In this document: positions 9,051-18,607 of the stretch, one piece after another | Layout of the letters: the number at the start of each line of letters is the position of its first letter | Position numbering within the stretch: the stretch's first letter is position 1 | DNA from: Trachelipus rathkii | Taxonomy: Eukaryota; Arthropoda; Malacostraca; Isopoda; Trachelipodidae | Length of the DNA: 30,818 nt | Direction of reading: 5' to 3' | NCBI GenBank assembly: GCA_015478945.1 | Contig: JABUQX010099152.1 | Span: 1 to 30,818, forward strand | Notes under the pieces: generated by a model | What the model saw: only the letters and a program-made list of their open reading frames with translations | Told to the model about the DNA's origin: nothing | Databases searched by the model: none | Made by a program: the position numbers and the translations under genes

Positions 9051-9524
9051 TGTAGTCTCCTCAAACTCCTAGACAATTTACATTTGTTATAAACAACTGA
9101 AAATATTTTTAAATGAAAAACAGTTCATATTTGCATGAAGAACTTTCTTATATATAATATAATGACAAAGATCATAAGATAAAAAAAATTTAACTACATT
9201 CTTCTCAGCCACTATGGGCATGGAATCCCGTCAAATTTTTGCTTTTCTAGAAAGCTGATTAGGCAACTTTTCCACTTATAAGCATTTTAAATTCATGATT
9301 TTGATTTTTTCACTCCACCCTAATATACAAGTTTCTAAAAGAGTAAAAATTTGAAGGGATTCCCTGCCCCTAGTGGTTGTAGTTAATATTTTTATCTTAT
9401 GATCCTTGTCAGTATATTATATATAAGAAAGTTTCTCATGCAAATATGAACTGTTTTTTCATTTAAAAATATTTTCAATTGCTTATTACAAATGTAAGTT
9501 GCGTAGGAGTTTGAGGAGAGAAAT
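9051..9524. repeat. long inverted repeat, about 195-205 bp arms, 72 bp loop
   Basis: The left arm (about 9051-9255) and right arm (about 9328-9524) are reverse complements with scattered mismatches and small indels. Long identical stretches include ACAGTTCATATTTGCATG, GATCATAAGATAAAAA and CCTCAAACTCCTA. The loop (9256-9327) holds the right terminal repeat of the 3.27 kb transposon, so one arm is inside the element and the other outside. RNA across this stretch would form a long hairpin. Confidence 0.88.
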
Positions 9525-9602
9525 GTAATAGGTTTTTTAATTTTGCACTTTATTAATCACTTTGTGTATTTCTGATTGTTTTTTTTGTTTTTTTAATTTC
9601 AG

Positions 9603-9740
9603 GACACCAGCTCTACCTGGCAGTATAGCATATTAACCTGGTTATCTGGCCTTATTGATTTCCACGTTATTGATGCTTCTAACAAATATATCCATATATG
9701 TTATACTACATTATTTAATTTGTTAGATAGCAACAAAGTT
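9603..9740 (+). CDS. candidate internal exon B of an unidentified host gene
   Basis: This is a 138 bp (46-codon) block open in one frame only. It is preceded by a strong acceptor (pyrimidine-rich, ending TTTAATTTCAG) and followed by a strong donor (GTGAGT at 9741). It begins in phase 0, agreeing with exon A, and reads TWQYSILTWLSGLIDFHVID, NKYIHICYTTLFNLLDSNKV. The mix of Trp, His, Cys and regularly spaced Leu looks like real helical protein, not AT-rich noise. I do not recognise it. This is the best supported of the four blocks. Confidence 0.55.
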
Positions 9741-9796
9741 GTGAGTATCATCTTTTAGCCATTTTTTTTTTAAACGGATTTTTTTCTTTCTTGCAG

Positions 9797-9856
9797 ACTT
9801 GATTTTATATCTTTTAATGAGTTATTACTACAGCCTGTTTACTTTTCTAAGCTTTT
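9797..9856 (+). CDS. candidate short exon C of the same gene
   Basis: The acceptor is excellent (TTTTTTCTTTCTTGCAG) and the donor is GTAAGT at 9857. In the frame that joins exon D it reads LDFISFNELLLQPVYFSKL. The phase does not match exon B: two more nucleotides are needed, and the strict join gives ACT TGA. Either a one- or two-base sequence error lies in B or C, a different donor is used, or the gene is broken here. Confidence 0.4.
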
Positions 9857-9987
9857 GTAAGTAAGATTAAAGCGCCTGTTACACCTTGTTGTTTTAATCT
9901 CTCATTTTATATAGTCTTAATTGTTAGATTATAATTGCTATTATTACTTGTACTCTTTTTAAACTTCTGCTCTTATTATATTTTCAG

Positions 9988-10054
9988 TGCGATCTGGCTT
10001 GTAAGATATTGCTGCGACGTTGCCTCTGAGCTTTTCTATATTATAGAACTATAA
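9988..10054 (+). CDS. candidate terminal exon D with stop codon
   Basis: It follows the acceptor TTATATTTTCAG. Continuing from exon C in phase it reads AIWLVRYCCDVASELFYIIE and stops at TAA 10052-10054. An ATTAAA hexamer at 10062-10067 could be a poly(A) signal, although it is unusually close to the stop. In a second frame the exon reads CDLACKILLRRCL and stops at 10027-10029. The first frame is preferred because it fits exon C. Confidence 0.4.
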
Positions 10055-10157
10055 ATTTTTTATTAAAATAGAAAAAAAAGCTGGTATGATCAAATGCATT
10101 TATAGTTATAATAATGTATGAATATATTAATTCATTATTATCTATTATTATTTTAAT

Positions 10158-10158
10158 C

Positions 10159-10223
<65 letters not shown>
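10158..10223. repeat. (ATT)n trinucleotide microsatellite
   Basis: About 22 TTA units with one interruption (AATTTATT near 10188). Confidence 0.95.
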
Positions 10224-10839
10224 CTCAGTAAAACGCAAAAACCGTGCACCTTAGATAGACCGTCCCACACTATTTAGGAGGAAGTTATCTTAAGGGATTC
10301 TTAACTAATTTTTGCTTTGCTGATATTTTATTACTTGTTCATTACTTTCTCTTCTTACTTCCATTACTTACTTCTTTCTTTCCTTTTGAAAGTGTTACGA
10401 TTCTGATACATTCTTTTTCATTTGTTACTTCACAGATAGAAATAAGATTTTGTAGTTTTGAAATTCGGGGAATTAATTCAAATATAGTAAATGAATGGAT
10501 AAGACACTAAGATGTCGATTCTTATCAAAGTGATAGGCAGATCCAATTTATGGCCTTACGATGACAAAACCTTCTTCTTCTTCATCATCTTTTTTATCTT
10601 CCCAAGATTGGCGGGAAAAAGTTAAGGTGCGTAGCGTGCATCGGCAAAAGAAAAGCAGTAGAAGAATATGAACAAACGTCGAAAAGAAAGCCCAGCCTTA
10701 CCCCCCCTCTGTACCATTAATTAGTGAGAATCCGTCCCGCAGTCAAAAAAATCCACCCTAGAGCTTTCATTGGCGAGCGCATGGACCTGCACTAATGGTA
10801 GATTTTTCCCGGGGGCGTTCAATGTCAAGGGTTCATTCC
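10224..10839. other. intergenic sequence, nothing recognised
   Basis: AT-rich to mixed sequence with a CTTCTTCTTCTTCATCATC run near 10570. There is no convincing ORF or RNA gene. Confidence 0.45.
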
Positions 10840-12090
10840 TGACCCAGGTGGGCAACACCACGGGCTACCCTCTCACTAAAAAACCTGCCATTCACTCCTG
10901 TTATACACTTTCTTCTCGCCTCTACCACAAACTCACGTTTCTCTCCTTCAAACATTCGTTTACTTACTCAATCACTTTTTCTTTGGTCTCCGCCGGTCGG
11001 TTCCAACACATCATCGCGCACTATACAATCTCTCAAAAAACCCGACTATCATTCATCTTCCACATGACCAATACATCTCAACATACTCCCATCCTGTATT
11101 TAATTTATCGCGATTGGATCGCATCTCAAGAAATCCTTCTATACGTTTCATCTCTCATTTATTATCAATTCTTTCTCATGACCTACACACTCTAAGATTG
11201 GTCCCTATCTGAACACATTGAACTTTAGATTCTTACTTTTATTTCAGACCATTTTAATAATCCTACTACTATACAATAACACAGTTACACAGGTAAACCA
11301 ACATACCCTCATGTAAGACCCTAGCAACTCAAGACTTAGTCCTTTTACATTCACATCTATATATGTTCCTTTCTCATCCACATATACTAAATATTTAAAC
11401 TCAGACACTTGTTCCAGCTGTCACCATCCTAACATAAACTCACACTGAGTGACTATCCTCACTGCACAACCATAATCTTACCTTATCAAGTGTACTTTAA
11501 GCGCTCTCCTTTTACACCCCTGCCAAGTCTCTCTCAATCCTTCTCAAACTTTCGTTCAGATTCGCCAACAAAACCAATCACCCGCATATATAATAGGTAG
11601 AAACCCTCCACTCATCTTCCATTCTAACATCCATTCTAACCCCATTTCCCGCCATCCCCACCTCGAATTCTTCATAACCCCATACATATATAAATTAAAA
11701 CAAGGAGACGTAACACAACCCTGTCTCACTCCGCTATTCAATCCTAAACAAATCACTATTAGACACATTTATTTTACATAACAGCTCCTATCGTCATATA
11801 CTTTTGATTCCATCCAGAAGCCTACACCAACACCATATTCCTAACACTGCCAATTTGACTTCCTATTACCTATATCGCCTGTTGAATCCATAAAATAAAT
11901 ACAATTTATTCTTCTCCCTCATTTCTCAATCATTTGGTTACATGTAAGATTTGATCCCAATTATCCTCCATCATGCCAACTAAAACGCACCTTGTTCTCA
12001 CCAATCTTGTCTTCAGTCACTTGACGGCACCTTCGACCAGAATAAGCAATCACCTCTTTACAACTAGAGCCCTCTTAATCCACTAGGCAA
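10840..12090 (-). pseudogene. non-LTR retrotransposon (LINE) reverse transcriptase relic
   Basis: Minus-strand pieces occur in family order over many frameshifts. About 12040: VTEDKIGEN, where the family has VTE.LIGEEQCGFR. Then an EYGVGVGF-like block and YDDRSCY before 11770. Then NSGVRQGCVTSP, FNLYM and the active-site box YAGD in place of YADD (11577-11588). Then a GESE block, QLEQVSEF (about 11405), LHEG and YGS, RCIGHVED (about 11090), KERNVSLVEARR-like sequence near 10930, and an SEW-like end. GVRQGCV...YADD is RT motif block 4/5, and the C-terminal GHVER...GRP region is typical of these LINEs. The second-to-last catalytic Asp is Gly here, and multiple stops make it inactive. Plus-strand frames across it are antisense shadows. 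The clade is not assigned. Confidence 0.85.
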
Positions 12091-12194
12091 AACTAGGCAA
12101 ATGCCTAGGGTGACCCGATTACAAGCGCTTCCAACGTACCTAAAACAGCTAAAACAAGAACAAGCAAAAAAAAAAAAACAAAAAAAAACTATAC

Positions 12195-12219
12195 TATTTA
12201 TATATATATATATATATAT

Positions 12220-12267
<48 letters not shown>

Positions 12268-12421
12268 GTATACAATGATATATATATTTTAAATGATATA
12301 GTAATATAATATTATATAGTATTAATATTTGTTCATATATATCTTAAATATTTATATATATAATGAAAAATATCTGATTTACTATATTATATATCTTATA
12401 TATTTACATATATAGGTAATT

Positions 12422-12469
<48 letters not shown>

Positions 12470-12491
12470 ATTATATATATATATATATAAT

Positions 12492-12551
<60 letters not shown>

Positions 12552-12560
12552 ATCTATAGT
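12195..12560. repeat. (TA)n-rich tract
   Basis: Imperfect TA repeat between the two LINE relics. The densest runs are at 12231-12263 and 12425-12540. It is preceded by A-rich sequence at 12160-12190, which may be an old poly-A or simple-repeat tail. Confidence 0.93.
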
Positions 12561-12599
12561 ATATTACAGTTGTCCTGCCACCACTCACGGCAAGCTCTA

Positions 12600-14980
12600 T
12601 TCAGGAGAGGGTGTTTGCACGCCTCAGAAGTTCCACTTTTAACTCAATGAGCAACAGACCAAGCTTTGAAGTGAGAGATTAATTCAGCAGAAACAAGTAA
12701 GATGGAAAGAGAATTCCCACTAACGCGAGGTGGCAGAAAGAAGGCGCACCGAGCGAACTAAGCTGGCAGTTACAATATCCACACAAAACTAGTGCGCAGA
12801 CACAGCTACCCCAGTGTTTTACGAGGGCGTCGTAAAGGTTGGTGGTACGCGAGTGAACAAGGTTCCCTCGAGGCACGCGAGCACTTGCCGCTACGGTACG
12901 AAAAGAGATAAAGCACCAACATAACGCACCGAAATGATAGAGGGTCAAGTGAGTGGAGAGTACGGAACAGTTTATAAGTCTTTTGGCTTTTCGACTCGAC
13001 CCTGTCCAAAAGCCTGGGTGAAACGAGAGCCCCCCCCCCCCAGATTATGCGAGGCAGTAATCCATACAGGGTGGATGAGGCCCTTGTATAGCTGGAGTAA
13101 CTGAGAGAGAAAAAAAAGTCTCGCAGTCTAAACAGAACTCGCCAGTCTTTGAGGCCGCCCTAGCAACCCGTTGTGAATGTGAGGTTTCACGAAAAATTTC
13201 ATGTTAAGGCCAAGCAAGGATGTTTATATTGTCATCTAGGAGAGGCGAGAGAACCGTCGAAAGAGATGGAAAGTTGGAAGATGTTTAGAGAGGGAGATTT
13301 GTAGAAGTTGAGTTTTTAAAGAATAAATTTTCACAGTTAAGGGCGACCACCCGAAATACTATCAGATGAGCGAGATAGAATCGGAAGATTAAGACGAGAG
13401 GCAATCTAGAAGAAATAGAGGAGCAGGAATTGGAAATGAGTTGAAGAATGTGTTGGATGTGTGCGCCCTTCCAACACTGAGGGAAAGTGTTAGTAATTGA
13501 GACAATATAGAATATAGTTGAACGAGGTGGCGGGGGTCAGCACAGAGGCACATTCCCTCAAAATTCGTTTTGGAACGCATCCGGTCACCCGCCTTCCCCT
13601 AACGTTCGTAGATTTTCAGGAGCCCATGCCCGATCAAATGTAATCACAGACAAGGCATAAGGACACTGAGAGGAAAAGGAGGAGGGAGGAGGATGCAGAA
13701 TCGTCCAGGGTTAGTTAGAGGAAATAGGAGACCAAAAGAGATTGACCTTTTCAGTTGGAGAATTAGCAACAGACCGTCAGATCGAATAAGAGGATGGAAG
13801 GCAGATTTACAGAAGTTGTTAGAGATGGTTTTGGCCAAGAGGCCAGAAAGATTTTTCAGTAGAACCTAGGAGGTTAGAGCCCTTTCGTTTGATGAAAGCG
13901 TGCTTTGCTCGTCGAAGAGTATCCTCTGCCAACGATTTCTAGCTGAATGAAAATTAGCAAGAGTGATAGGAGGAACGAGAATTTTTCCATTCCGATACGC
14001 ACTGTCTCTAGCCTTGAATGGCAGAGAACAAGCACGATCGAACCATGGATTATGAGGAAAGAAAGATTAGTCGAAGAAGGATGAGCCTGCTCATCCCATC
14101 AAGATTACAGTTCCCACCTTATAGGCAGAAACCGAAGCGTTACCAGAGTCAAAACAGTCATTCCGATTATAGTTAGTGTAGAGGCGACGCAAGGAAACCC
14201 AATAGAAATAATAACAGTGTCAGAATTAACCTTGCCTATAGGGCAGGTTAAAACTGCTGATGAGAAAGCATTAAAGTTAAGAGAAATAATAACACTGTGG
14301 TTAGATTTACTAATAGGAGCGAAGGTGGTGTATTTATAGAGAGAAGGACTAGTGGTGAAACATAGGTCAAGTGTGTTCAAGAATGTGTGTGTGTTCTTTA
14401 ATTAGTTGCTCAAGGTCGTTGAGAATGCTGAATGAATTGTGGCCTCCTACCCACCTAAATCAGTATGAGAGACCCAACCAATTATTCAGTTTTGTACGCA
14501 TTGAAATTATCCATATAGAGGTCACAGTATTTAGAGAAGATATAACAGTCTCTTGAGAAGTTGTAAGATATTCATAAAAGGCGTGAAAAATCTGCTTCAT
14601 TGGGGAATATTAGTAGAAACACAAGAATATTGTGGTAGAAGGCAGAATTTTTTAAGCCACAGAACATCGAAGTTAGGAGATTCGAGATTCTTAGACGTGT
14701 TACAAAGTGTTTATGTTTACAGTAGGCACTTACTCCACTCAGATCGGAAATTATGAATAAGTTTATAGTTGACATATAAACGAGTTAAGAGTGAATTCCT
14801 AGCCATGCTGGGTCTCAACAGGAGCAAAAGGTGTAGGGTTAGAGTTATGAGAGGTGATGTCCCACGGATGCAGGTTAGTTGCAAGCTCAGGATGTTAGTC
14901 AAAGTCGATTGTAAGCCCGCGCCTGTGCAAATCTGCCATCCTACATGCACATACAGCAACAACAAAACAAACAACAGACC
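12600..14980 (-). pseudogene. Jockey-like LINE ORF2 relic: endonuclease, linker and C-terminus, RT palm missing
   Basis: Minus-strand order: endonuclease remnants (GVSAYCKHK near 14730, NEADFSR near 14585, then NTLDLCFTTSP at about 14345-14377 and APISKSNHSVI near 14285-14320, where the family has an SDH catalytic box). Then the linker NPWFDRACS-like, AYRNGKILVPP and RRAKHAFIKRK near 13890-14050. Then the pre-RT block AKTISNNFCKSAF, PLIRSDG (13775-13838). Then a degenerate LAPVL/LSLSVG block (about 13480-13560). Then, after a gap, the C-terminal QLL.LYKGLIHPCMDYC-like block (near 13060-13120), DRVESKS and PLRRPRKT (12806-13009). The YADD-containing palm that should lie between about 13450 and 13200 is absent, and SDH is SNH. 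Frameshifts are numerous. Confidence 0.83.
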
Positions 14981-17900
14981 AAAAAATCGAACAAACGTGA
15001 AATCAGGTTAAATTTATTCACACACTAAAACCTAAATTTAAAACGTAAATGTTAAAAAGTTAAATCGTATTTTCAATAGTAAATATGTAAAATATGAAAA
15101 ATCATAAAGTTAAAACACTAACGCTCTTTTAAACACCCATAAAAATGCACGAATAAAAAAAAAGTAAGTAAAAAATGATTTAAACATTAAAACCTAATTT
15201 AAATTCAAGGCCATTAAATAATATAAAAAACATCAAAGATCTTTTAACACTGTTTGAATAAGGCGATAATTCAGACTTTTATTGTATGGCTCCTTTCTTA
15301 TGAGATACTGGTGTGATTTTTTATATGGTACCCTGGTGGTTTTATAATATAGGGTATAAGTTACTACCTAAAGGGGTAGGTACCTACATTAATTATATTA
15401 GTACCCGTCCTATCACTATAGACATTTATGTCCAGCTATAAGTTTAGCCTCAGTATTGGATTATAAATGTAAGGGTGACTCTACGTATTGGTATATATAG
15501 TACGAAAGTAGTATTTATACTTATATATCAATATATAGTATAAGTGTTGGTATATATAGTATATATAGTTAATATTAGTTTCATGAGACCGGTAAGTAGT
15601 ACTATGTATATATACGTATATTGCTTATAGAGCCGCATTTGTATAATGTACCAGTAGCTATATGAGTAGTGGATTAGTAATTTATACTGGTATATATTTT
15701 TAAGATAATCTTGTAGTTAGATTATATAGACGTATATATAGTGTATGGAAATCATAAAGTTATTATTACTACTATATTATATATGAGTATATGTAAATGT
15801 ATTACTAGGGGGTAACTATATTAGTGTTTTTCAGGTTTTTTATGGAGTATTATTATGTAATAAGCGTCTAAGCTAGTTATGAGATTATAGGGTATAATGT
15901 ACTACTATTGTGATCCATAGTGTTATAGTTTGAGAATATATTAGTATGAGTGTTACATAGGCTTTATGTATGAAGGTAATAAATAATAACGTTAATGAGT
16001 TACGTATTAAGAATCTTGATGGATGTACGAGTAGGTATCGTTATCGGATATGTATAAAAGGTCTTTTTGGTGTATCAGCTAATCGGTTGAGAAATATGGT
16101 GATTACTTCTTAACTGTTTGGGTGAAGAATATGTTAGCAAGTTGTCGAGATTTCTCAGTGATCTATGGTAACACAAAAATGCTTGATGTTTTTGTTTGTT
16201 TTTTTGTTTTGACTTTCGTATATATAATTTTATCTTAGTTGATATACAGAGTGACTATTCTTACTATTTGTCATGGTTTGTTCCTCAATTCAGTACGATA
16301 CTTGAGAGTTTTTGCAATATTTAAGTTTTGGAGTTTTTAAGGTTTGTTAATGAAAGTGAGACTTACACTGTAGGTACATTATGACATATTTTTTTAGTTT
16401 TTGATAGGTCTATTTACATTATGGGGTAGAGACAGTAATCTTGAAAAAGATTCGTCTTTTACTGTTTGACAAAGGATGGTCTATACTGAAATACATTTTA
16501 CCTCATAAATATGTGCAGAATGCTTTAATTTATGGTTTTGGTGTGGCCAAAAAACAGATGCTTACTGTTTGAGTTGAATAAGGGTACTTTTGATGGTATC
16601 TATTCGGTGTCTTCTGGGCTCTGTTATGAATCGAATTGGCGTTTGTAGGTCAATAAGCCTAAACATATTATTCACCCATCATTGGCACTGATCTCATATG
16701 GTTCCTCCGTGGGGTATCTTGGCCTTTCCATTGAATTTCTGAATATGTCTTGATGATTATCTTTCACACCTTGTTTCGGTTCTTGCACTGTTATCCTCCG
16801 GCTTTAAAACTCTCTCTTGAAATAAAGTCGCAAATTTGTCGAGTGTTGAAATTAACTTTGCACCTATAATGGGACATGCGGCTACGCCCCATTTTTTTAA
16901 TAAAGCGAACTGGCAGTGAGCGACGTGTGTTTTTATTAAGCGGAGGCCTATTGTTTTTTTGGTGTGTAGATCTTGGAAAGTCTCTTTACACATTTTCGCG
17001 TATAAATTCCTGATTGTCCACATGTTTAGTGAATGCGACACCATTCATCAATTTAGAGATTTATGCACTCATTCTTTTCTCCTTTCGAATGTTCTAAGGA
17101 TTGTGTATAGGTAGAATCATTTTAACTTTTAAGACATGTTTTTTTCAAATTTTGAAGTCGTCAGTCAATATATCGGTAGAAAAGAAAAGTAGTTAAGACC
17201 TGGGCGTCATATAGGTATAGTAGAATATTTTTATGATTTATAACTTATTAGTAGTATTTGGATAATTATTATATACGATATTATTAATATGTAGGTAAAT
17301 GTATGTACTAAATTCTAATTTGTTAATATATATGTATATACTTATATATATATATATTGGTTAGTAGTTATACTAGTATTTAGTATGATAATGTATATTT
17401 AAGTGATATACTTATGATTAGTAAGTGATAAATAATGAGTCTAAGCTGTCGTACACTATATTTTGAAGGTAAACCATGAGCGTTTCTTCTTTTATATGTC
17501 ATGTTGACTTAGTCAATGACAAAAACCAATTTTTACTTACAGATTAGGGGTGGCTGGAGGTATAAAGGTATGGTGTTTTTCGATTGATGAGGCGAACTGG
17601 GGTTCTGGGTGAAAAAGGAATACTCTGGTATGGAAGAGATTTCGCCTGCGCGCTTCTGACATTCATCCATATTTGGTGGATATATGCTGCCATGAAGCTT
17701 TGGCAGTCATTACCTAGTTCATAGGAGGTCTTTTCGCCGATAAAATTCTTGGGTTTCGAAAATCACTTTTAAATTTTGGGTGGCTCTTAGACTAATGATC
17801 TACCTAGGGTATATTTGCAACTGTTACATTATTATTGAGTTGTGCCAGTGCTTATTCAATCATCAATAGGCATTAGGCCCAGAGTAGAGACTGTACGCTG

Positions 17901-18320
17901 ATCCACTAACTAAATGGTTCCCTTCACAAATGTTTGGTGATAATGTGCTTAGACTAGACATAATATCCAAACACATACAAAATGACATCTGCCAGACGTT
18001 TTCGGAGATATGCCTGCTGTGCCATTTAAAGGCAAATGTTCGCATACCATTATTCCGGAAGATTTAGATGGAATGTTACTAAAAGAGTACTTAAGTTTGG
18101 TACTTCCTGTCATTATATCATTGCACTAAGAATGTAGTTATGCAATTATACTAATATACTTAGTAGAGGAGGTTACTATATAGGTACTGTGTATGACACT
18201 CATTAGGCGTATCTATAAGGGATGAAATAACCCTATACATTATTATAAGATATATATATATCTACAAATATAGTATGGACAATGGGAGAACGAGTCGAGA
18301 GTAGAAGGTGGTGGTGACAT
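14981..18320. other. AT-rich sequence without recognisable features
   Basis: 14981-15250 is A-rich with a loose direct repeat (TAAAACCTAA at 15026 and again near 15189). From about 15250 the composition changes to T/G/A-rich strings dense in TAG, GTA and TATATA. No frame exceeds chance length. One 95-codon minus-strand frame (16757-17044) has no family motif that I can see. A more mixed patch at 16600-17045 and 17545-17790 might be old coding or TE sequence, but I could not identify it. Confidence 0.4.
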
Positions 18321-18607
18321 TCCTTCTATTTATACATATTGGTGTGGCGGAGAGGAAGTACGCTGGATCTCTAAGTTTACCCCGACGTGTGAGCGTACCT
18401 GCTCTTACGCGCTAATATCTAGGTATCGACTATGAAGTTAAGAATGAATTTATATGTTGTCTTTATCGGAGTGCAAGTAATGAGGAGATATAAGCGTCCA
18501 ATGTTGTGAGGTGCTGTGCATTGTTCAATATGATACGTGGTTTTATCTGGATTAGGTCACATAGTCATTCTACCATGCAACATCCACCCTTGACACCTAT
18601 CATGGGG
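18321..18607 (-). repeat. 3' LTR copy, highly diverged
   Basis: It aligns collinearly with 30588-30817. Shared runs include AAGTACGCTGG (18356-18366 and 30614-30624), CCCGACG, GTACCT, ATGAAGTT, and near the far end GACACC-TATCATGGGG against GACACC-ATCAGGGG. The copy is about 50 bp longer because of many small insertions. LTRs are identical when an element inserts, so this one is either very old or badly sequenced. Confidence 0.7.

Larger units (their letters stand above)
6050..9322 (-). mobile_element. 3.27 kb DNA transposon, superfamily unassigned
   Basis: Perfect 17 bp terminal inverted repeats are present: TAGGGTGGAGTGAAAAA at 6050-6066 and its exact complement at 9306-9322. A further shared motif GGAAAAGTTGC lies about 45-49 bp inside each end (6095-6105; inverted at 9263-9273). 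Flanks ATGTACAG (6042-6049) and ATATACAA (9323-9330) match at 6 of 8 positions, both differences being transitions, which fits a decayed 8 bp target duplication. The TAGGGTG tip and 8 bp duplication would suit hAT- or P-like elements. However, the internal protein lacks any hAT dimerisation or other transposase motif that I can name. The alternative of a 2 bp TA duplication cannot be excluded. Confidence 0.72.

Noticed and set aside
10770..11195. 141-codon plus-strand open frame, the longest on that strand
   Set aside because: It is antisense to the C-terminal part of the LINE relic, whose motifs (GHVED, KERNVS, EARRK) are legible on the minus strand.
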